A DNA stretch of 64,000 nucleotides from Pantoea agglomerans. Its GTDB lineage: Bacteria; Pseudomonadota; Gammaproteobacteria; Enterobacterales; Enterobacteriaceae. Position 1 is the stretch's first letter. Each line of letters starts with the position of its first letter. Under the pieces are notes generated by a model. That model was not told the DNA's origin. It saw only the letters and a program-made list of their open reading frames with translations, and ran no database searches. The position numbers and the translations under genes are program-made. Positions 8,101-15,700 of the stretch are shown one piece after another. The stretch spans positions 1 through 64,000 of the forward strand of contig NZ_CP090210.1 of assembly GCF_021397715.1 (NCBI RefSeq). Reading direction: 5' to 3'.

Positions 8101-8115
8101 GTTGGAGTCATTACC

Positions 8116-8180
8116 GGCCCACCAATTAGCTCATTAAAATTTTCATTTTTTGGTTCCATCAACATGAATTGCTTAGCCAT
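8116..8180 (-). pseudogene. 5' remnant of a gene cut by IS1
   Basis: An ATG at 8180 with AAAGGA upstream opens a frame starting MAKQFMLMEPKNENFNELIG. It runs into IS1 at 8116 and stops eight residues later at 8094. Only about 21 native residues remain. An ELIG/G motif after a short acidic start is seen in DUF262-type proteins, but that is too little to call. The rest of the gene is missing left of IS1, consistent with the absent target duplication. Confidence 0.55.
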
Positions 8181-8660
8181 GTAATTATAATCCTTTTATT
8201 AATTAATATTAATATCTTAATGATTTCAGATTTTTTCTTGCATAATGTGATAATAATTTTGCTTGTCTCTGAAGTGATTAGGATAACCTATCATATTTTG
8301 CTGTGTTACTTGACTACAAAGACCATGCGTAATGTCCGCTTCTGGCACAAAGCGGATGTCAATTTGCAGCTATCGGGCTGGTGAGCAGTGCGCAGCCAGC
8401 TCTCTGTATGCCGCGCAGCGGCATGAAGGCGCCAGCTGGGACCACATATCATTCTGCAGCTGAACGGCGCCGGTAGCGCGGCGCAGCCGCTTCCTGACGC
8501 ATATATTGCGCAAATCCAACCACGCCCTGCCAGACGCCGTTGAAGCAGCGGCCTTTCAGGCGCATAGAAGCCAGACGGTCGCAGACGAAAGAAAGAATCC
8601 GCAGCACTACTCACATCTACTCGAAAGCTATAGTTACAACACCCATTCATCAGCCACTGC
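8181..8660. other. Stretch without a supported gene, between the IS1 remnant and the IncFII origin
   Basis: 8181-8330 is very AT-rich; from 8385 composition becomes GC-rich. A leftward frame at 8306-8650 (114 residues) sits where RepA4-like frames are annotated in IncFII origins. It lacks convincing coding features, so I do not call it. Confidence 0.35.
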
Positions 8661-9067
8661 AGTTCCGGCCCTTCGGGCCGGGCGGCCGGGGCTGGTCAGT
8701 GGGGGCAACCGGGCTTCAGGTCCGGCTCCGGGGGTTTGCCGGAGAGGGGCGTGGGGTTTCAGATTCTGCTCGGGTGGGGTTAAAAGGAAGCATTTATGAA
8801 TGATGTAACTAATGGGCATTGCCCGCCGCCTGCCGGCGGGAGCTACTTCAGATTCTGAGCGGCGCGGACGCCTGCGGCCGCTGCAAGCGAAGGCATTAAA
8901 TTTATCCTCGCCAGATGTCTGCATGAAAACCTTATTATTATTTTGATTATTCTTTCTGACGTAAGTCAGGACTGTATTGCGCGTAGCGCTGACTGTAATT
9001 GCAGGTAATTTTCTGATGTTGATTGCGGGTAACTGTGGGTAAAAAAGGCCGCAGTGATTTTGCGGCC
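8661..9067. other. Probable IncFII-type oriR / CIS region
   Basis: The non-coding block lies downstream of repA1, where IncFII plasmids place CIS and oriR. It contains GC-rich inverted repeats (8655-8750), a gcccgccgcctgccggcggg hairpin near 8820-8840, and a DnaA-box-like tgtgggtaa at 9034-9042 (one mismatch to TTATCCACA read on the other strand). The assignment rests on position next to repA1. Confidence 0.5.
9041..9067 (-). terminator. Intrinsic terminator downstream of repA1
   Basis: Read leftward, ggccgca / tgcggcc pair around a 7-base loop and are followed by six T residues, about 106 bases after the repA1 stop. Confidence 0.8.
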
Positions 9068-9172
9068 ACAGTTCACTGGCTATCGTAAGAAATACCGGCA
9101 CAACAGAGGGCGTTCAGCGCCCGGCACAAACGACTTTACCGCCAGTCAAGGCGGTTAAAATCAGCAGGTATG

Positions 9173-10105
9173 TCAGTGGACTATATCGGGTACTTCAGGG
9201 AGCACGGGCTCATAGTCGAGCCCCAGTTCCAGCTGGCGCAGACATTTCCAGACCAGGCGATCGAAGTCTTCCGGGGGAAGCATTTTCCACTCGTGAGCCG
9301 GACGCGCGCGCAGCAGCTTGGCCATTGCGTTACGTCTGTCATCGAGTGGCAGTTTACTGAGCCGCTTACGCCGCTTTTGCCTTGAAGCTTTATCACGACG
9401 ACTAATCAGCGTGGCCATGCGCATATTTTCATACCAGCGCCGGCGCGCGGCGCGAACTGAGGCATGAGTGCCTGGCTCGATGATGCCGTCGGCCTGTGCG
9501 GCAAGGCGCTCGTTGCGCTCCGCCAGAAATTTGTCCATGTCGATGCCGCACAGCTGCCAGAACTGATCGGTCAGCACGATATGGCGCGGCATGCAGTAGC
9601 CCGTTACGGGGTCCATTTCCAGATCGGGTCGTTCAATCAGGCCGTAGCGCTCCCACTCTTCAAACAGGCGAGACAATCGGCTGGGCTCTACGCGCGTTTC
9701 CGGTATTACGTTGCCGTTTTCATCTTTCGGGCTGAGCTCGTCAGCCAGCTTGCTGCCGTTGAAGGTTACAACCGACGTGGCGAGATCCGCACGCTGTACG
9801 CACAGTGGCCACATCGCGTCATACAACGCCTGTTTTTCAGGCCGGAAATCGCGCTTACGGCCAGCGACGTCGCGCAGCTGAACAAAGTAGGGATGGCGCG
9901 ACATACGCTGCCGCAGGGTCATTTTGCCTGTGCGCTTGTCTTTAATGACGAGGCGGCTCATGGCATGGCCCATCTGACCTGGCAGCCGGCGATAGCCCTT
10001 CGGCGCGAACCACTCAGGATTAGAGCATTTGCAGGCAGTTGAGTGATCGCCACGGTGGCGATTGTCAGGCCGTATCGCCTGTGGAAATGAAGTGAGCTTA
10101 ACCAC
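9173..10105 (-). CDS. repA1: IncFII-type replication initiator RepA1
   Basis: 310 residues matching the IncFII RepA family: HAMSRLVIKDKRTG, the RPEKQALYDAMWPLCVQRAD region, and the basic RRWYENMRMATLISRRDKAS part that recognises oriR. The start is a GTG at 10105 that overlaps the last codons of the leader peptide tap, which fits translational coupling. CopA antisense RNA controls tap and thus RepA1. Unlike the iteron replicon at 3.7 kb, copy control here is by RNA. The protein usually acts in cis at the origin downstream of its gene. Confidence 0.95.
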   Translation of the reverse strand: MVKLTSFPQAIRPDNRHRGDHSTACKCSNPEWFAPKGYRRLPGQMGHAMSRLVIKDKRTGKMTLRQRMSRHPYFVQLRDVAGRKRDFRPEKQALYDAMWPLCVQRADLATSVVTFNGSKLADELSPKDENGNVIPETRVEPSRLSRLFEEWERYGLIERPDLEMDPVTGYCMPRHIVLTDQFWQLCGIDMDKFLAERNERLAAQADGIIEPGTHASVRAARRRWYENMRMATLISRRDKASRQKRRKRLSKLPLDDRRNAMAKLLRARPAHEWKMLPPEDFDRLVWKCLRQLELGLDYEPVLPEVPDIVH

Positions 10106-10169
10106 CCCGCCCTGCGCTTAAATTGCACGGCAGGAGTACGCTCAGAACGAATTGTCTTTTTCCGCGCAT
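10098..10169 (-). CDS. tap: RepA1 leader peptide Tap
   Basis: A 23-residue frame starting MRGKRQF and ending LPCNLSAGRGG, very like the end of the R1 Tap peptide (LLCNISAGSGD). Its TAA overlaps the repA1 GTG. In R1, translating Tap opens the RNA fold that hides the repA ribosome site, and CopA blocks Tap translation. Confidence 0.85.
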   Translation of the reverse strand: MRGKRQFVLSVLLPCNLSAGRGG

Positions 10170-10186
10170 AAATCTATACTCCCCGC

Positions 10187-10271
10187 ATAGGGCAATAGTC
10201 CTGTGCGGTAGTGTAGTGGGGCCCCGGTAATCTTGTCCTGTCGCCAAACTAGAAAGATTATTGGGGCTTTT
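10187..10271 (+). ncRNA. copA: CopA antisense RNA
   Basis: Rightward RNA of about 85 nt, antisense to the repA1 leader. Its promoter is TTGTCT (10152-10157), 17 bases, TATACT (10175-10180). The main stem gccccggtaatctt / aagattattggggc closes a loop containing tcgccaaac and is followed by a short T run. The complementary CopT loop shows the TTGG (YUNR) turn typical of fast kissing. This matches the R1/R100 copy-control RNA in size and position. Confidence 0.88.
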
Positions 10272-10397
10272 CTTTTCTGATTTGGTACTACCGCCTCAGA
10301 TCCTTGCCACCTTGTGGCGTGGCCAGCCATAAATTCTCAACTATCCGTAATCTATCACCTGATGAAGCATTCAGCAATAAAGTGAACCCTTCACGGC

Positions 10398-10646
10398 CTA
10401 TTTTACACGTCCGATTTCGTTCTCGATAAGACGTTCAAGAACTTCAGCCTGCGTCAGGCCATTTGCCTCGCAGAGCTTTATCAGCGCCTGTTTAACCTCA
10501 GTTCTGATAAAGACTTTTATCTCTTTATGCGTTTCACGCTTCCGAGCCTGGTAAGCTTTTGCACGCTCATTATCAGGCGTAGGTTTAGTCCGGCTGCGCG
10601 TGCGTTTCTTTTCGGGAGCTGATGTTACTGAATCACGGGGGCTCAT
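10398..10646 (-). CDS. copB: Replication regulator CopB (RepA2)
   Basis: 82 residues from the ATG at 10646, which has AGGG 7 bases upstream. The C-terminal half (RKRETHKEIKVFI, then LTQAEVLERLIENEI) matches IncFII CopB, a small ribbon-helix-helix-type repressor of the repA promoter. It lies upstream of copA/tap/repA1 in the normal IncFII order. Confidence 0.88.
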   Translation of the reverse strand: MSPRDSVTSAPEKKRTRSRTKPTPDNERAKAYQARKRETHKEIKVFIRTEVKQALIKLCEANGLTQAEVLERLIENEIGRVK

Positions 10647-11117
10647 GCTCGTACCCTGCTGCAAAATAAGACTTTCCGCAGCATAGCATAAGCCAAATCA
10701 GTAATATGCCTTAATTGTGATACCTCTCAGCCACTGGCGAACAGGCTGATGCGGCGTTATGGAAGGTTGAGCGGGTGTATTAGCAAGGCAATCTACTCAA
10801 GTTTAGTACCCAAGCGCGGCTGTCTGTGCCACAGGCGGCTACCACCAAGCTCCATCATATCTATAATGTTCAATGCATTTTCTCTATTTGATTCAATACA
10901 CTAGTACACTGAAGCAATAGCGAAGCAGTTACTGCATCTATCTATCTGAATTTAATGTATTTCTTTATATAAATCCTTATGATTGATAAAGCTGGTTTGC
11001 AGAACCATTTTTATAAAGCTGTAAGCTGTCTAAAACATGCATCCTCTTTTTCAGTCAAAACCCACTATCGGCTATCTCTTAATTTTGTCATCATTAAAAT
11101 GAACACAGGAGTGTCTC
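10647..11117. other. AT-rich intergenic region without a supported gene
   Basis: Contains the presumed copB promoter at its left side. The rest, 10860-11100, is AT-rich with no frame I would support. Confidence 0.35.
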
Positions 11118-11150
11118 GTGATACGCACTAGCAAATTTAGAGAAAATAAA

Positions 11151-11426
11151 ATGAAAAAGTTAATCTTTATTTCTATAGTTTTAGCATCAACATCGGTTTC
11201 TGCAGAAATGGTTGTCAACTCAGATGGGTCATATACTAATTACGTTGGAAATACAGCAATTCATTCTGATGGTTCAACAACAACACATGTAGGAAATGAA
11301 TACATACATTCTGACGGTTCTCATACGACTCAGGTTGGTAACACTTATATTCATAGCGACCCCAGCCAATCCTCTTCAACTCAAATTAAAACCAAACAGT
11401 CCACCTCCAATTGGTGGGATGAATAA
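11151..11426 (+). CDS. Small exported repeat protein (HSDGS repeats)
   Basis: 91 residues with a clear signal peptide (KKLIFISIVLASTSVSA) and a mature part made of three 15-residue units of the form (I/V)HSDGSxTTxVGNxY plus a fourth broken one. Each unit holds an NSDG or HSDG turn and a VGN turn, suggesting a short beta-rich repeat, possibly metal-binding through the His/Asp pairs (inference). A GTG at 11118 with AGGAG upstream would add 11 residues before the signal peptide and is an alternative start. The gene is isolated and AT-rich, suggesting acquisition. Function unknown. Confidence 0.65.
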   Translation: MKKLIFISIVLASTSVSAEMVVNSDGSYTNYVGNTAIHSDGSTTTHVGNEYIHSDGSHTTQVGNTYIHSDPSQSSSTQIKTKQSTSNWWDE

Positions 11427-11576
11427 ATTATAATTTTATTCGGTCGCTCAACGGCAAGTCATGTGTTCTCACTGATTTCTCTAGAGTCCCTTGCGTTCAC
11501 GATTTTCAATCCTGGACGCGAGGGACCGGCCAACCGCAGGGCGGCAGGCCGTTAGGTACATGTTAGTCAGGCACCA

Positions 11577-11933
11577 TTACAGCTGTTCCCATTCAGGGAG
11601 ACGCGCCGCTTTACGGCGTCTACGGAAGACAAAGGCCATACAGACGCCATAAAAGAGACCGGCAAGCAGGGAGGTTATCAGGCCTGTTAACAGGCTCATT
11701 CCCCTTGGTTGCCAACTGAAAAACCACATAATACATCCGTAAGAAATGGCAAAATAGGCGCCAAGAAAACACAGGTTGCTGCCAAAACTGGCAAATATCG
11801 CGGGGGGAATCTTAATTCCCATCGACCACAGCAGTCGGTAGGTAAAAGGGATACGCGTGGTTTTCTTCAGCTTCTTTTCACACATCAGCGCAAAGGCTTT
11901 TTCTGTTTTTCGCTTAAACTCTTCATCTTTCAC
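11577..11933 (-). CDS. Small inner-membrane protein, DUF6404-like
   Basis: 118 residues starting at a GTG with AGGAGG 8 bases upstream. The N-terminal helix is charged; two hydrophobic pairs follow (about residues 42-68 and 78-100), and the end is basic (FRRRRKAARL). The LLWSMGIKIPPAIFASF segment resembles the DUF6404 family. It lies past the end of the tra operon, on the same strand. Confidence 0.6.
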   Translation of the reverse strand: MKDEEFKRKTEKAFALMCEKKLKKTTRIPFTYRLLWSMGIKIPPAIFASFGSNLCFLGAYFAISYGCIMWFFSWQPRGMSLLTGLITSLLAGLFYGVCMAFVFRRRRKAARLPEWEQL

Positions 11934-12008
11934 TCAGTAAACCTCCTTTTAAACCATCAGTTTGACGCTCTGACCTTACAGAATCACACCAGAACGGCAA
12001 CCCTGTAT

Positions 12009-12183
12009 TCAGTCCGGTTTTCCGGTCACCAGCACATTCAGCACGCTCATATCTGACCAGGTCTGCCGCACCAGCTGCACTCCAGTAAAAAACACGGCCA
12101 CGTTCAGCAGCAGCAAGCTCAGGCTCACGTCATGCAGCGCCATGCCCGCGAGCGGCGGCATTATCCGCGCGCTGACAGGCCGT
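12009..12183 (-). pseudogene. Decayed tandem copy of the gene at 12190
   Basis: The reading frame ends in the same LNVLVTGKPD-stop as its neighbour and keeps IMPPLAGMALHDVSLSLLLLN and the AVFFTGVQLVR pattern. Only the last ~55 codons survive, immediately downstream of the intact copy. This is a tandem duplication in which one copy has lost its 5' two thirds. Confidence 0.8.
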
Positions 12184-12189
12184 TTCTTT

Positions 12190-12702
12190 TCAGTCAGGCT
12201 TACCCGTGACCAGCACGTTCAGCAGACCTAAATCCGAGTACGCGTAGCGCAGCAGCTGCAGCCCGGCAAAAAATACCGCCGTGTTCAGGAAGGGCAGCAG
12301 CCACAGACTCATATTGTGCATGGCCATACCGGCCAGCGGCGGCATAATAAGCGCGCTTACGCCCGTGGCCACAAACACGGACGTAAGGTTGCGCCCACGC
12401 CCAAAGCGTCCCTTTTCACGCGTGACCAGCTGCGGATGCAGCAGCAGGGTCACCGGCATCATGCCCGGTCGGGTCTTCATCTCCCGGATGCGCGCCGTTT
12501 CGGCTTCCGTCAGGCTATGCGCTGCAGAGAAATTCTCAATGAAGCCGTCCACCACGTTCTGCACGGTTTCACTGCAGCGGGGCTCACCGCCGCCCTTACT
12601 CCAGCGGCGAAGCAGCGCGCCTTCAGCCCGGAACTCGGGCAGCCAGGCCATCAGCATCATCAGGCAAACGGCCACGGTGGCCGCAATCAGCATTAATGTC
12701 AT
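12190..12702 (-). CDS. Membrane protein at the distal end of the tra operon
   Basis: 170 residues, with an N-terminal membrane segment (LMLIAATVAVCLMMLMAW) and two more hydrophobic segments near residues 105-150. It follows traI by 5 bases, the position of traX in F. It is shorter than TraX (248 residues) and does not resemble the pilin acetylase, so I leave it unnamed. A decayed duplicate of its 3' end follows. Confidence 0.7.
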   Translation of the reverse strand: MTLMLIAATVAVCLMMLMAWLPEFRAEGALLRRWSKGGGEPRCSETVQNVVDGFIENFSAAHSLTEAETARIREMKTRPGMMPVTLLLHPQLVTREKGRFGRGRNLTSVFVATGVSALIMPPLAGMAMHNMSLWLLPFLNTAVFFAGLQLLRYAYSDLGLLNVLVTGKPD

Positions 12703-12707
12703 AGGGT

Positions 12708-15700
12708 CTACTCCAGGGTCTTTTGAGGTTTATGGCCAAAGTCAGGTTGGGGTTCGCTGCGCTCGTGGCGCATCACGTTTACTTCGTCGTTCATCATGGC
12801 GCGGTCGTCCCGCTCCGGGGTCAGGTCGTAGTCGCGATAATCAAATGCCTCCTCCTGCAGCTCTTCCAGTGCGGCGGCCAGGGCGGCCTCGCGTTCGCTC
12901 TCCCGTTCGTCCGGTGCGCTCCGCGCCTCTTCAGGTGCAACAGGCTCCGGCTCTTTCTCCTCCTGCCCCTGCGCGGCCTTAACGGCTTTCTCCAGCGCCT
13001 CGGCTTCGCGGCGGTCCAGCTCCTCCCCACCCGACGTCGCTGCTGCCGACGCGCCTCTGGCATCCGGACGTTCACTGTGGTCAGCAGAGAGCACAACAGG
13101 GCTTTCCGGGTTGTCCTTCATCAGCTGTAGCGCCTCCGCGACATCCGCGGCTTCCAGCACCTTTCCGTGCTTTTCCCCTCGCTGCAGCACGATACGGCTG
13201 CCGTCCGCTGCCCCTTCATAGTGGGCGGCTGAAAAGTCTACCTCTCCGCTGGAGGGCGACACCGGAACGTGCCAGTTCCCGCGCTGCCGGCCGTGCTCGT
13301 TGATAACCGGCCACAGCATTTCCGGCGTTTTCCCGGCCATAAAGCGTGCGTCCGCCGTCAGGTCCTGATCCACCCGGTCCGCCAGGCGCGTGCCTGATAC
13401 CGGCAGGCTTTTGTCCCACGCCTGTATCTCCCGGTCAGCCCGCACGTCTTCCGCCCGCATCAGCACGTCGTGCACCGTCTGGCGCCGCCCGCTTTTACTC
13501 TCCACCTTCGCCGCCCAGCCGGACAGGTTGTCGAAGTAGGTCTGAACGTGCTCCTTTGACCTTGAAAGCTCGACGTAGGTACTGTCCATCGCCGCCATCC
13601 GCCCCCGGGCCCCCTCTTCGCCAAAGAGGCCGATAAGGTACTTCACGGACGCGCCCTGCGAGCTGTAGGTAGTGACGGCGTAGCCGTAGTCCATGTGGCG
13701 GTCGGCGTAGCGCGCGGCAGGATCGAAAGACAGCTGCCGGTCGCCGGTATCGACCAGAATTTTTCCCTCCTCCGTAATGCCTGACACCACGGCCATGTCG
13801 CTTGCGCGCACCTTGCGGTCGCGGTCTGTTGCCGTCAGGCGGATTTTTTCGCCGGCGCTGATTTCCCGCTCCACCTCCTTAAACACCGCCACGTCCTCCT
13901 TGCGCATCTCGGCAGGTCTGATCCAGCGGTCCGGCGCGCCATCAAGCCCGGCTATGCGCACCACGCCGCTCTCCGTGTCGGTTTCACCCACCCGAAAATA
14001 CTGCTCGCCCCGGCGCACCACCTTGCCCTCCTGCGCCTCCCAGAACTTTTGCCGGCCTAGATCGGCATTGCTGTTGTTGATGCGTACCAGCAGTGGCACC
14101 GTGACGCTGTCACCCAGCGCGCCCTGCTCCTGCAGCCGGTTGTGCACGGCGCTGTTGATGGCCTCGCGGTCGGCGTTGAGCTCCGCCACGATAAGCGTGT
14201 TATCGCGCGCCTCCGGCGTCCGGCCGGCGTAGTCGTCTGCAATCATTCCAGTCAGGTCGGGTTTTTCGGCCTCCTCACCTGCGGGCCCTGCCGCCTGCGC
14301 CAGCTTGCTGCCATCCATTGCGCTGCTCTCCGGAACGTATGCGTCCGGCTGGCGCGGCACGCTCTGCGGGCTGGTGTCCGCTGTGATGCGCACCGCCTCG
14401 CGCACGTTGCCGGCGATAACCGCCTCCACGGCGGGCCTGAGCGCAGGGATCTGACGCACGATTTCCTTCATCACCGCGACGTCGGCGGCGCTGCGCTCCA
14501 GGGCCAGCGCAAACGGGGCGCCGGACTCCAGCGACTTCAGCTGGTCCTGGTCCCCGCTCAGCACGGCGCGTCCCCCGCCTTCGGCGATGACGTTCATCAG
14601 GGAGGCCATCTGGGCGTTGCCGTTCATGGAGGACTCATCGATAACGAACACGGTGTTGCGGAAGTCGCGCGCCTGTCCGGCGGCCTGCCACTGGCTGCTT
14701 TCGCTCAGAAAGCTGGCGATGGTCTGCGCCGGGATACCCGCGTCGGACAGCTCGCTGACTGCGCGGTGCGTGGGTGCCAGCCCGCGAATGTCCGGGGCGT
14801 TGTCTGCGGCGGCGAGTGCGGCTGCCACGGTGCGGAACTGCGTGGTTTTCCCCACCCCCGCATACCCCTGAATGGCGGTAAAGCGATCGCGGGTGGTCAG
14901 AATGAGGTTACCCGCCTCGCGCTGGCCGTCCGTGAGCCCGGCGGCTTTCTCCTCACTCAGGCCGCCGCCCAGCAGGGGTTTTACGCTGTTTTTGCCTTCG
15001 GCAACGTGGCGCAGGATGGACACCTCATTCTCAAAGTTCTCGCGGGAGATGTACTTCCCGGCCGCGCCCTGCTCCGCGCTGAGCGAAAAAATCTCCCCAC
15101 GTTGCACCAGGCGTGACAGCTCCTCCTGCGCGCGCGCGGGCGTGATGCTGCGGTCGGCGTTAATCACCCCGGCCAGCGCCCGGACGCCCGTGAACGTCAC
15201 CTCGGTGCCGGTGGCTTTCTCGATGGCCAGCCGCATCGCGCGCTCCGGCTGCGACATCTTCCGGGACTCCAGCTCGCGCAGGGCGTCCGTCAGCTCGCTT
15301 TCCCCGGCGAGCGACTTGATGCCCTGCGTCACGCTGACCACCGGGCGGTTTTCCTCCAGGCGGCGGCCGATGGTGGCCTCGTCCAGCGGGGTGAATGCAA
15401 TCACGTCCGAGCCGCTGCGGCGCAGCATGTTGACGGTCGCGTCGTTCACCTCCTTGCCCGCCAGCACCGCCACAACGCGCCCCTCCGTGCGGCGCGTGGC
15501 GCCAAAAGACTCGGCGTAGGCGTAGTCGGCGTAGAGCGGCGCGTTGCGGTCGAGCCTGACGCGATCGCCCTTTGCGTTCTCCATCGTGATGGTGTCCTTA
15601 AAGAGCCAGCGCCCCTCCTTCACGCCGGTGACTGTCAGCCGCTCCCCGCTGCCGGCGCGGCTGCCGAGATCCGCCGTGGCGCGCAGCTGCTCGCCCTCGC

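Larger units (their letters stand above)
7348..8115 (+). mobile_element. IS1 insertion sequence, complete
   Basis: The element is exactly 768 bp from ggtgatgctgcc to the inverse ggagtcattacc, the known length and ends of IS1. Both insA and insB are intact, with the A6C frameshift site between. The 9 bases on the left (atcagtctg) and on the right (ggcccacca) do not match, so there is no target duplication. This indicates a later deletion or recombination at one end. It truncates a leftward gene whose start lies to its right. Confidence 0.97.

Noticed and set aside
8116..8180. Assigning the IS1-truncated gene to DUF262/GmrSD restriction proteins
   Set aside because: Only about 21 residues remain, too few for family assignment.
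8306..8650. Leftward 114-residue frame in the IncFII origin region, where RepA4 is often annotated
   Set aside because: It runs across AT-rich and GC-rich DNA with no ribosome site and no recognisable domain; likely chance.
12190..12702. Naming the traI-distal gene traX
   Set aside because: It is much shorter than TraX and does not share its acyltransferase-like membrane pattern; only position agrees.
14142..15116. Long rightward frames opposite traI, traD, traG and traH (up to 515 residues)
   Set aside because: High-GC genes give long open antisense frames. They lack ribosome sites, domains and sensible composition, and the sense genes are certain.
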